Below are positions 1 to 5,159 of a stretch of DNA of 22,702 nt, one piece after another (positions within the stretch are counted from its first letter, which is position 1; each line of letters begins with the position of its first letter). A program made the translations under genes and the position numbers. The DNA is from a virus: the IMG/VR virus record IMGVR_UViG_3300030012_000718, positions 1 through 22,702 of that record. One strand, written 5' to 3'. A model generated the notes under the pieces. It was not told where the DNA came from. It searched no databases and worked only from the letters and a program-made list of their open reading frames with translations.

Positions 1-1
1 A

Positions 2-298
2 CAGCTACTAAAAGAGCTAAAAGATTGGCAAAATAAAAAGAAAGAATGTCAAAATCAAATAGACGCTAGAAAAGTTATTTTAGAAAATTATTTTGATGAT
101 GGATTTATACTAAATAAATTTGAAATTGATGGGATACAAGCGATAAGAAAACGTAACCCTGAGAAATGGGATTACAGTGCTGAGTTAACAAAATATAAAA
201 AAGAGATAAAAAACGAAATAGAAGAAAAAGAACAGTTTGAAAGAGAAGAAGGGATAGCAAAAAAACAGGATACAAGTTATTCATGGAGTATTAGATGA
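2..298 (+). CDS. Unknown early-type phage protein, 5'-truncated
   Basis: The 98 C-terminal residues of a protein that begins outside the window. The visible part is very rich in Lys and Glu. It has a helical, coiled-coil-like N-terminal stretch, a short segment containing a KWDYS motif, a second charged helix, and a terminal SWSIR. This layout (charged helix, short strand with W-x-Y, charged helix, conserved final Arg) recurs in small phage proteins near recombination and replication genes, but I cannot name a function. Its TGA stop overlaps the next ATG as ATGA, so the two genes are probably translationally coupled in one rightward operon. Confidence 0.7.
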   Translation, partial: QLLKELKDWQNKKKECQNQIDARKVILENYFDDGFILNKFEIDGIQAIRKRNPEKWDYSAELTKYKKEIKNEIEEKEQFEREEGIAKKQDTSYSWSIR

Positions 299-564
299 AC
301 AAAATGGAAAAGATAGAAACTGCATTAAAAAGAATAAAAGAGCTTTTTGATTTAGTAATTTATTGGTCAAAACCAACAAAAGAGGAAGATTTATTAAATA
401 AAGAATTTAAGAAAAGAAAAAAAGATTTGTTGAAAGATTTATATATACAACTTGCTGCGTTAGATGATAGATATATGTTTACTCATAAATCAGAATTTAA
501 AACTAAAGAATATATGGTGGAATATGAGAATATAAAAAAACAAATACAGGAGTTAGAAAAATGA
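295..564 (+). CDS. Small Lys/Glu-rich protein of unknown function
   Basis: An 89-residue, highly charged, probably all-helical protein with no signal peptide or membrane segment. The ATG at 295 is preferred over the Met three codons later because a GGAG ribosome-binding site lies 6 nt upstream (285-288). The start also overlaps the preceding stop as ATGA. The C-terminus overlaps the next gene by 4 nt. I recognise no domain. The context of nuclease and methyltransferase-like genes downstream suggests an early DNA-metabolism operon, but no role can be read from the protein itself. Confidence 0.75.
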   Translation: MNKMEKIETALKRIKELFDLVIYWSKPTKEEDLLNKEFKKRKKDLLKDLYIQLAALDDRYMFTHKSEFKTKEYMVEYENIKKQIQELEK

Positions 565-902
565 ATACAGCAAAAAATAAAGGGGATGCAGCAGAGAGGG
601 AGGCAGCCGCACTATTAACAAAATTTACACGGTATGAAGTTGAAAGACGTTTTGGAGCAGGTCAAGAAAAAGATAAGGGTGATTTAGTTGGTATTCCTGA
701 TACTGTTTTACAGGTAGCTAATTGGAAAGATACAAACGCGGCTGTATTACAGAAACCTAGAGAAGCTGAACAGCAAAGAATAAACGCAAAGGTAAAATAT
801 GCAGCAACATTAGTTAGATATAAAAAAAGACCAGGTTGTGCAGAAGGTGATAACTGGCGTGTTGTATTAACACTTCAACAGTATGCAAGATTAATAAAAT
901 GA
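561..902 (+). CDS. PD-(D/E)XK nuclease-like protein, Holliday-junction-resolvase type (degenerate motif)
   Basis: A 113-residue protein that looks like the small Hjc-type resolvase/endonucleases of phages. The N-terminal helix carries a conserved Glu (NKGDAAERE, E12/E14). It is followed by an RRFGAG motif and then DKGDLVGIP with the acidic D41. In active members the next strand carries E/D-x-K. Here the equivalent strand reads LQVANWKD, so Gln-51 and Ala-53 stand where Glu and Lys are expected, with Lys-56 shifted. Known family members cut branched or broken DNA during recombination and packaging. Whether this one cuts is uncertain. The start has an AGGAG site 8 nt upstream (548-552), and the 3' end overlaps the next gene by ATGA. 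Confidence 0.6.
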   Translation: MNTAKNKGDAAEREAAALLTKFTRYEVERRFGAGQEKDKGDLVGIPDTVLQVANWKDTNAAVLQKPREAEQQRINAKVKYAATLVRYKKRPGCAEGDNWRVVLTLQQYARLIK

Positions 903-1510
903 GAGTATTAGTTGCCTGTGAATATAGTGGCAAAACTAGAGACAGTTTTATTAGAAATGGACATGATGCTATAAGTTGTGATTTCTTACCTACAGAATCT
1001 CCTGGTAAACATTATCAGGGTGATGTAAGAGATATTATTAATGATGGTTTTGATTTAATGGTGGCTCATCCAAGTTGCCAACATTTAGCAGTATCAGGTG
1101 CAAAGCATTTTTACAGAAAAGAAAAAGAACAGAAAGAAGCCTTAGATTTTGTGCGTATGCTTATGAACTGCAACATACCAAGATGGTGTATTGAAAATCC
1201 TATAAGTGTTATTAGTTCAGCTATAAGACCACCAGATCAGATAATACAACCTTACGAATATGGAGATCCATTTCAGAAATCTACATGTTTATGGCTTAAA
1301 AATTTACCATTACTTAGACCTACAAAGATAGTAGATAAAGGTGAATTTTATATAAGTCCAAGTGGCAAAAAATTACCTGCCTGGTATAGCAACAGTAAAA
1401 ATTGGAAAGATAGAAGCCGTACATTCAATGGAATATCTAATGCTTTTGGAGATCAATGGGGTGATGAAAGTAAATTACCTGTACCAGTAGAACAACTTAG
1501 TTTATTTTAA
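899..1510 (+). CDS. Small cytosine-C5-methyltransferase-like protein lacking a target-recognition domain
   Basis: A 203-residue protein with motifs of the m5C DNA methyltransferase fold. The N-terminal VLVACEYSG region resembles the AdoMet-binding motif I. HPSCQHLAVSG (residues 57-67) resembles motif IV, with Cys-60 as the possible nucleophile. CIENP (97-101) resembles the ENV motif VI, and a C-terminal GISNAFGDQWG resembles the GNA motif of the last conserved block. Bona fide enzymes are at least 300 residues and contain a separate target-recognition domain, for which there is no room here. The protein may modify free nucleotides or DNA without specificity, or may have another role; the biochemical function of this compact type is not known to me. 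No strong ribosome-binding site is visible, so it is probably coupled through the ATGA overlap. Confidence 0.6.
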   Translation: MRVLVACEYSGKTRDSFIRNGHDAISCDFLPTESPGKHYQGDVRDIINDGFDLMVAHPSCQHLAVSGAKHFYRKEKEQKEALDFVRMLMNCNIPRWCIENPISVISSAIRPPDQIIQPYEYGDPFQKSTCLWLKNLPLLRPTKIVDKGEFYISPSGKKLPAWYSNSKNWKDRSRTFNGISNAFGDQWGDESKLPVPVEQLSLF

Positions 1511-1514
1511 TTAC

Positions 1515-1576
1515 TTGACAGGGGTATACCCCTAATATATATTAAGAATGTAGTATACAACCGAGAGGTTTTCTAA
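1515..1576 (+). promoter_or_regulatory. Promoter, palindromic operator and leader, copy 1
   Basis: A consensus sigma-70 promoter: TTGACA (1515-1520), a 17-nt spacer, and TATATT (1538-1543). The spacer begins with the perfect 12-bp palindrome GGGGTATACCCC (1521-1532), a likely repressor or activator site because a bound protein there would cover the polymerase footprint. The leader ends with ACAACCGAGAGGT plus TTTCTAA before the ATG, in which GAGAGG is the ribosome-binding site about 8 nt from the start. The whole arrangement recurs at 2325-2383. Confidence 0.75.
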
Positions 1577-1822
1577 ATGAATTTCACCAATGAAGAATTA
1601 AGACATCTTTGCTTTGTAACTAGAGTTGATTTAAATGGAACAAAATCATATTTAGAAGATATGAAAAACTGTGTAAATAGCTCCAGAAGAAGAAAAGAAC
1701 CAAGACACATTACTGACTCTCATATTTCTTTGAGAGATTCTGTAAAAAAAAGACTTAAGAAAAAAACAATTTTATTAACTAAATTAGAAAACCAATTTTT
1801 TGCTCAAGGAGGCAAGTTCTAA
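1577..1822 (+). CDS. Small basic protein of unknown function
   Basis: An 81-residue, strongly basic protein with an Arg/Lys-rich middle (SSRRRKEPRH) and a second run, KKRLKKK. It has no membrane segment. The N-terminal MNFTNEELRHLC and basic stretches could fit a nucleic-acid-binding or regulatory protein, but no fold is recognised. It is the first gene behind the palindrome-controlled promoter at 1515-1543, and its GAGAGG ribosome-binding site is part of the duplicated leader. The TAA stop overlaps the ATG of the following mini-gene. Confidence 0.75.
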   Translation: MNFTNEELRHLCFVTRVDLNGTKSYLEDMKNCVNSSRRRKEPRHITDSHISLRDSVKKRLKKKTILLTKLENQFFAQGGKF

Positions 1823-1962
1823 TGCAAAATTTTCTAATGATGTTAGCAGCGTCAGGGTTGTTTTTTACAGCCCTTTCATCAAGCCTATATGACATGACAG
1901 TTACAGCGTGTAAAAGTCAAGTAGGTAACTATGAATTAGCTTGTAAGGAGGTAAACAAATGA
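1822..1962 (+). CDS. 46-residue protein with signal-peptide-like N-terminus
   Basis: A short gene starting within the stop of its neighbour (TAATG) with a strong AAGGAGG ribosome-binding site upstream (around 1807-1812). The product begins MQNFLMMLAASGLFFTALSS, a hydrophobic segment that could be an uncleaved anchor or a Sec signal. It ends in a small hydrophilic tail with two cysteines (C30 and C41), which could form a disulfide if exported. The strong ribosome-binding site, the tight packing and the ATGA overlap with the next gene support it as real. Function unknown. Confidence 0.65.
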   Translation: MQNFLMMLAASGLFFTALSSSLYDMTVTACKSQVGNYELACKEVNK

Positions 1963-2162
1963 ATAAAAAGAAAATAGAAAAAGAACATCATGCACAGATA
2001 TATAAAATGTGTACGCAAAGATTAAAAAAATACTCTATTGATGCTTTTTATAAAGATGACGCAATAAATAAAATAATAAATATTTGTTTATCTCATATGA
2101 AATACAAGCATATAGTCAAATTTTATGATGTATTAGAAAAAAATGGATTTAATAAATATTAA
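1959..2162 (+). CDS. Small Lys-rich protein of unknown function
   Basis: A 67-residue basic protein (MNKKKIEKEHHAQ start) predicted mostly helical, with two cysteines and no membrane segment. It starts inside the stop of the preceding mini-gene (ATGA), with AAGGAGG about 8 nt upstream (around 1946-1952). It is the third gene of the short operon driven from the 1515-1543 promoter and ends immediately before the candidate structured RNA. I recognise no family. Confidence 0.7.
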   Translation: MNKKKIEKEHHAQIYKMCTQRLKKYSIDAFYKDDAINKIINICLSHMKYKHIVKFYDVLEKNGFNKY

Positions 2163-2168
2163 TGAAAA

Positions 2169-2305
2169 AATAATAGTCGGGAAGCCTGATAGTTAGATTT
2201 TTTAGAGATAGATCTAACTTGAAAGTTATACAAAACCTATAAGCTCCATAGGAAAGACAGGGCAAGAAAACAATTTAGACTTGATCTATCTCCCGACTAA
2301 TTATT
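2169..2305 (+). ncRNA. Candidate structured RNA with alternative folds
   Basis: A non-coding stretch of about 137 nt closed by a long inverted repeat: TAGTCGGGA (2174-2182) pairs with TCCCGACTA (2291-2299). AATAA/TTATT extends it outward after a one-base bulge at A2300. Inside are AGTTAGAT (2191-2198) pairing with ATCTAACT (2212-2219), and CCTAT (2236-2240) pairing with ATAGG (2248-2252). GAGATAGATC (2205-2214) is also perfectly complementary to GATCTATCTC (2283-2292). That pairing would compete with both the closing stem and the first hairpin. It could be a small RNA, an attenuator or switch, or a processed 3' end. It lies just upstream of the second operator module. It resembles no RNA class I can name. 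Confidence 0.5.
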
Positions 2306-2324
2306 ACAAGATTGTAATACAACC

Positions 2325-2383
2325 TTTATAGGGGTATACCCTTGTTATATACTATAAATATACACAACCGAGAGGTCTTCTAA
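2325..2383 (+). promoter_or_regulatory. Promoter, palindromic operator and leader, copy 2
   Basis: Second copy of the module at 1515. A weaker -35 (TTTATA, 2325-2330) is followed at once by GGGGTATACCCT (2331-2342), one base off the perfect palindrome of copy 1. The -10 is TATACT (2348-2353), with a 17-nt spacer. The leader ACAACCGAGAGGTCTTCTAA (2364-2383) differs from copy 1 at one base and again places GAGAGG about 8 nt before the ATG. The operator-to-start distance is 53 nt here and 56 nt in copy 1. Confidence 0.7.
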
Positions 2384-2536
2384 ATGACATTCCAACAATT
2401 CACACAAACAACAGAAGGACAAAAAGCAGCTAAAGCATGGGCTAAATTAGCAATTAAAATGAACTGGTCAAATGATGAGCTAGAGCAAAGAATGAGAGTT
2501 ACATATAAGAATTTAGCAAAAGCAGGTCTAATGTAA
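2384..2536 (+). CDS. 50-residue protein of unknown function behind operator copy 2
   Basis: A compact, mostly helical, mildly basic protein beginning MTFQQFTQTTEGQKAAKAWA, with a central MNWSNDELEQRM. It is too short for a typical helix-turn-helix domain but could form two or three helices. It is the only gene between the second operator module and the terminator at 2561-2583, so it is a monocistronic transcript with the same promoter architecture and ribosome-binding leader as the 1577 gene. Sharing an operator suggests both respond to the same regulator. Function unknown. Confidence 0.65.
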   Translation: MTFQQFTQTTEGQKAAKAWAKLAIKMNWSNDELEQRMRVTYKNLAKAGLM

Positions 2537-2560
2537 AATCTGCAAAAAATAAAAACAGAG

Positions 2561-2583
2561 CCTCCTTAATATGGGGGTTTTTT
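2561..2583 (+). terminator. Rho-independent terminator ending the left arm
   Basis: CCTCC (2561-2565), a 7-nt loop and GGGGG (2573-2577) form a stem with one T-G wobble, followed by six T (2578-2583). The A-rich upstream flank (AAAAAACAGAG region) gives a T-rich tail on the opposite strand, so it may also act on the leftward gene that ends at 2582, though that hairpin would contain an A-C mismatch. Confidence 0.7.
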
Positions 2584-2758
2584 ATTGCAATCCTCTAGTT
2601 GAATTAGGGTATAATCTAGCCTTAATAAAATCTACAGCCTGATCATCCAAAGTATTATCTGTCTGTTTTACTAATGCTTCTAATAAATCTATTATTAGTT
2701 TCTTCATCGCTTTTGATTTTATAAATGCAAGAAGTATTGGCTTAAAAATGTGTACCAT
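2582..2758 (-). CDS. 58-residue protein, lysis-region small protein
   Basis: A short leftward gene with an AAAGGAA ribosome-binding site about 10 nt before its ATG at 2758. The product starts MVHIFKPILLAFIKSKAMKK, an amphipathic basic helix. It continues with LLEALVKQTDNTLDDQAVDF, a pattern I associate with tiny phage proteins encoded beside holins. It lacks a convincing full membrane span. It ends exactly at the terminator at 2561-2583, convergent with the left-arm transcript. It follows the membrane/coiled-coil gene at 2856 with an intervening hairpin. No function is established from sequence. Confidence 0.6.
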   Translation of the reverse strand: MVHIFKPILLAFIKSKAMKKLIIDLLEALVKQTDNTLDDQAVDFIKARLYPNSTRGLQ

Positions 2759-2813
2759 GATAATTGTGTTCCTTTACAAACATATTCTAGACGTTAAATT
2801 AAAATTGAACATT

Positions 2814-2853
2814 TACCACTTTATTATCTATCCCCATCACCTATAAAGTGGTA
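2814..2853 (-). other. 11-bp perfect hairpin between two small leftward genes
   Basis: TACCACTTTAT (2814-2824) and ATAAAGTGGTA (2843-2853) form a perfect 11-bp stem with an 18-nt loop. It begins directly after the stop of the gene at 2856-3086. In the leftward transcript it lacks a U-run, so it is more likely an RNA-processing, stability or attenuation element, or a protein-binding site, than a simple terminator. The rightward strand has only TTTT after it. Confidence 0.55.
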
Positions 2854-2855
2854 TT

Positions 2856-3086
2856 TTATCTTCTTGGTTTGAGTTCTACTACAGCAAGTTCTACTTCTTT
2901 AAGCCTATGAAAAATTTCTTTCATATTATCATCCATAGAATCTATCTTATCTGTTAGTAATTCTATAGCAGTTGTATTTCTTACAAGATCATCCCTAGAC
3001 TGCCTACCTCGATAACTTATAGATCCTACTGATACCGCGCATGCAGTTAACAATGCTCCACCTACTGCCGCTATTACTTCTATCAC
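2856..3086 (-). CDS. Membrane-anchored coiled-coil protein, possible holin/lysis accessory
   Basis: A 76-residue protein with one N-terminal membrane segment (residues 2-22, AAVGGALLTACAV) followed by a charged heptad-like helix (32-72) and a basic C-terminus (KPRR). This layout is shared by XhlA-like and other small phage holin-associated proteins, and is known from lysis cassettes. The role here is inferred from layout and location only. The start is GTG, with AAGG about 10 nt upstream. It is transcribed divergently from the holin-like gene at 3129, and the two form a plausible lysis pair. A spanin-like role is possible but there is no lipobox. Confidence 0.6.
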   Translation of the reverse strand: MIEVIAAVGGALLTACAVSVGSISYRGRQSRDDLVRNTTAIELLTDKIDSMDDNMKEIFHRLKEVELAVVELKPRR

Positions 3087-3128
3087 TTTTCTGTACCTTA
3101 ATTTATAGCTATTATAGATTAAAAACTT
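3087..3128. promoter_or_regulatory. Divergent intergenic region with back-to-back -10-like boxes
   Basis: Only 42 nt separate two divergent genes. The region is AT-rich and holds the palindrome ATAGCTAT, a rightward TATTAT and a leftward TATAAT (plus-strand ATTATA, 3111-3116). No good -35 hexamer is visible for either direction, so any promoter here is weak or activator-dependent. No clear ribosome-binding site precedes the ATG at 3129. Confidence 0.35.
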
Positions 3129-3512
3129 ATGTCAGAGCAAAAAGGTAAAAATCCACTACAAAAGCTAAAAGAGAAATTTGACGATAAGGAAGAACAATTA
3201 GAAATATTAGGTACTTTTATTAGACTTGGCGTTATGGTGTGGGCTGGCTTTATAATTAGCCTTAATTACATCACAATACCAGGCTTAACAGAGGATAGAG
3301 AAGTTAAAGATATAACCTTTATAGCTTCAGTATTTACAGGATGTTTGGCCTCTTTTAATATAACCCCAGGAGGGAAAAAGAAAAAAGATAATAATGATTT
3401 AGAAGGTAAATCTATTGCAAACTCTAATGGAAACGTGCAAACTATAAGAATAATACAAGAACCGATAAAAATTATTGGTGCTACTACAGTTGACCCCACT
3501 AAAAAAGAATGA
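3129..3512 (+). CDS. Holin-like protein with two membrane segments
   Basis: 127 residues: a charged N-terminal helix (1-26), a first hydrophobic segment at about 28-48, a second at about 62-78, and a long hydrophilic, Lys-rich C-terminal tail. Two closely spaced membrane helices with charged ends are typical of class II holins, which perforate the inner membrane at lysis. The tail is longer than usual, so another membrane role is possible. It is divergent from the coiled-coil membrane gene at 2856. It is the first gene of the operon that continues with three secreted proteins, and its stop overlaps the next ATG as ATGA. Confidence 0.5.
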   Translation: MSEQKGKNPLQKLKEKFDDKEEQLEILGTFIRLGVMVWAGFIISLNYITIPGLTEDREVKDITFIASVFTGCLASFNITPGGKKKKDNNDLEGKSIANSNGNVQTIRIIQEPIKIIGATTVDPTKKE

Positions 3513-4018
3513 AAAAATTACTATTTTTATTTTTAATATTTCCTCTACCTTTACATGCAGGTTACATTCATAAAATTTCAGCTTCAGCCCAAGGTGTGGT
3601 TGACGGAAGCTATTCACAGGCAAAACGTATAGGCTCAACATATTCGATGAGTTCGACAGGTATCACTGCGGGAACAATGGGGCATTTAGATTCACCTGCA
3701 CTTGACAATAGTTCTGTATTAACAGGCGTTGCAGCAACACATGGCGCAGGGTCTTATACTCAAACGACAGCAGGGGCAGCTACTTCCTTCTCTGAGTCAT
3801 TCGTGCAAGGTGATGCAGTGGTAACAACTGCAAGCGTTTCTTCTGGCGTTGTTTCTTCTTTACCTGTTACAGGAGACACTATTACATATTCTGGAGGTTC
3901 TAGTTCAGGTCAATCGATAGGTATAACATCTGTTGCAGGTGGAACTATTACATTAAGCCCAGGGGCAGCGGGTTCAAGTGTAACGGGATCAATAACAAGC
4001 ACAATAGAAATAGATTAA
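3509..4018 (+). CDS. Secreted Ser/Thr/Gly-rich protein (first of three)
   Basis: 169 residues with a clear Sec signal peptide (MKKLLFLFLIFPLPLHA, cleavage expected before Gly-18). The mature part is a low-complexity, beta-prone Ser/Thr/Gly/Ala chain with no cysteines. Residues 85-98 (QTTAGAATSFSESF) match a segment of the next protein almost exactly, so the two share a building block. The function is unknown: it could be periplasmic, outer-membrane-associated or a secreted superinfection factor. No strong ribosome-binding site is visible, and it is coupled to the holin-like gene by ATGA. Proteins of this look are familiar to me from marine phage sequences, without assigned roles. Confidence 0.7.
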   Translation: MKKLLFLFLIFPLPLHAGYIHKISASAQGVVDGSYSQAKRIGSTYSMSSTGITAGTMGHLDSPALDNSSVLTGVAATHGAGSYTQTTAGAATSFSESFVQGDAVVTTASVSSGVVSSLPVTGDTITYSGGSSSGQSIGITSVAGGTITLSPGAAGSSVTGSITSTIEID

Positions 4019-4455
4019 TGAAACGCTTATTTATAAGCCTTCTATTATTATCTAGTACACCCTGTTTTGCTATTCCTGTTATTCCTAATTTTTCTGCGGG
4101 GTCGAGTATTTCTCGAACGACTAGCTCACAGAGTACAAGAGAAATTATTCAATCTTATTCATATTCTACGGGTTACCAATATACAAGTGGCGGTTCTAAC
4201 ATTGAACCCGTAACTGCAAACGGGACAATAAGCCCTGAAGCAATTGCAGGGGCAACTCAAACAATTAACGGAGTAACATCAACGACAACAGGCATAAATT
4301 TACAAACAAAGCCACAATGGAAACAAACAACAGCAGGGGCGGCAACACAATTCCATGAATCCTATATGAGTCCAGGTCTTAATTCATATGTGCATATAGA
4401 TAGATCTATTGAAGTGCAATCTGTCACCGAGTCAACGTCTACTTTTACGCAATGA
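4018..4455 (+). CDS. Secreted protein sharing a motif with its neighbour (second of three)
   Basis: 145 residues with a Sec signal peptide (MKRLFISLLLLSSTPCFA, cleavage expected before Ile-19). The only cysteine is inside the signal, so it is not a typical lipoprotein. The mature chain is rich in Ser and Thr. Residues 103-116 (QTTAGAATQFHESY) align with residues 85-98 of the upstream protein, which suggests an ancestral duplication followed by divergence. The ATG overlaps the preceding TAA. Function unknown; the shared motif may mark a common binding partner. Confidence 0.7.
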   Translation: MKRLFISLLLLSSTPCFAIPVIPNFSAGSSISRTTSSQSTREIIQSYSYSTGYQYTSGGSNIEPVTANGTISPEAIAGATQTINGVTSTTTGINLQTKPQWKQTTAGAATQFHESYMSPGLNSYVHIDRSIEVQSVTESTSTFTQ

Positions 4456-5159
4456 TAAAAAAATCTAAATTTGCAAGTGTAATATTATTGTTTTCTGTTC
4501 AGTTTCCAAGTTATGCAAATACCAATATGACAAATAATCCAATAAGTAATAGTTCTGGAAGCGTTACTAATTTAGGCGTAATGAATATGCCGACACGACA
4601 ATTTCAAAATCAAGTCGGTTTGCAAACTGTTGTTTGTCAATCTGACACAATGGTTATACAGCCATTTGTGACTTCATCCGCTTCATTTACGAAACCTTAT
4701 CAAGATTTTTATTTAGATCCTATTTATTCAGTAAAAGATACAGTAGGAGCTTTTGATGCAAACGGAAATTCTATTGGGGATGGTGATCCTGATAATGCAG
4801 GGCAAATTATAGGATATAGAACAGTGAGAACAGCGCAGAAAGACACTTATAATATTTCACCAGGAATTAGTTTATCTTGGAATATTTCTTTAGATCGTAA
4901 AGCGGTGAGATTATGTAGAGAAGCACAACAAAGACAATCTGATTTAATACAAGCAAGAATAAATGACAATATGTATGCTCTTGAGTTGGGGCGTCTAAAA
5001 ACATGCGGTGATCTTTTAAGCAAGGGCTACAATTTTAAAAAATCCTCAAAATATTATAAATTATGCGAAGATATAGAACTTACAAACCCAAGTAATACTT
5101 TAATTAATCATCAACATTCTTTGAACTCAAAAGCTTCTGTTTCTTCAAACGAACCTTAG
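4452..5159 (+). CDS. Secreted protein with four cysteines (third of three)
   Basis: 235 residues with a Sec signal peptide (about 1-22, ending FPSYA). The N-terminal half is beta-prone and includes a Asp/Asn/Gly-rich loop (DANGNSIGDGDPDN, 102-115) that could bind a metal ion. The C-terminal half (about 150-208) is helical and charged. Cysteines at 62, 155, 185 and 205 could form two disulfides in the periplasm. It starts by ATGA coupling to the previous gene. Its last 56 nt overlap, tail to tail, with the leftward gene at 5104-5835. No family is recognised. Confidence 0.7.
   Translation: MIKKSKFASVILLFSVQFPSYANTNMTNNPISNSSGSVTNLGVMNMPTRQFQNQVGLQTVVCQSDTMVIQPFVTSSASFTKPYQDFYLDPIYSVKDTVGAFDANGNSIGDGDPDNAGQIIGYRTVRTAQKDTYNISPGISLSWNISLDRKAVRLCREAQQRQSDLIQARINDNMYALELGRLKTCGDLLSKGYNFKKSSKYYKLCEDIELTNPSNTLINHQHSLNSKASVSSNEP

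Noticed and set aside
2169-2305. tRNA, group I intron or known riboswitch for the structured interval
   Set aside because: No cloverleaf with anticodon arm, no CCA-type end, no intron core motifs and no known ligand-binding signature could be matched by eye.
2599-2615. AGGGTATAAT near 2607 as a third operator/promoter copy
   Set aside because: Only one half of the palindrome is present, it lies within the coding end of the 58-residue leftward gene, and no rightward gene follows.
3266-3641. Leftward ORFs opposite the holin-like and first secreted genes
   Set aside because: The rightward frames have coupled starts, signal peptide and membrane segments; the antisense frames have no start signals.
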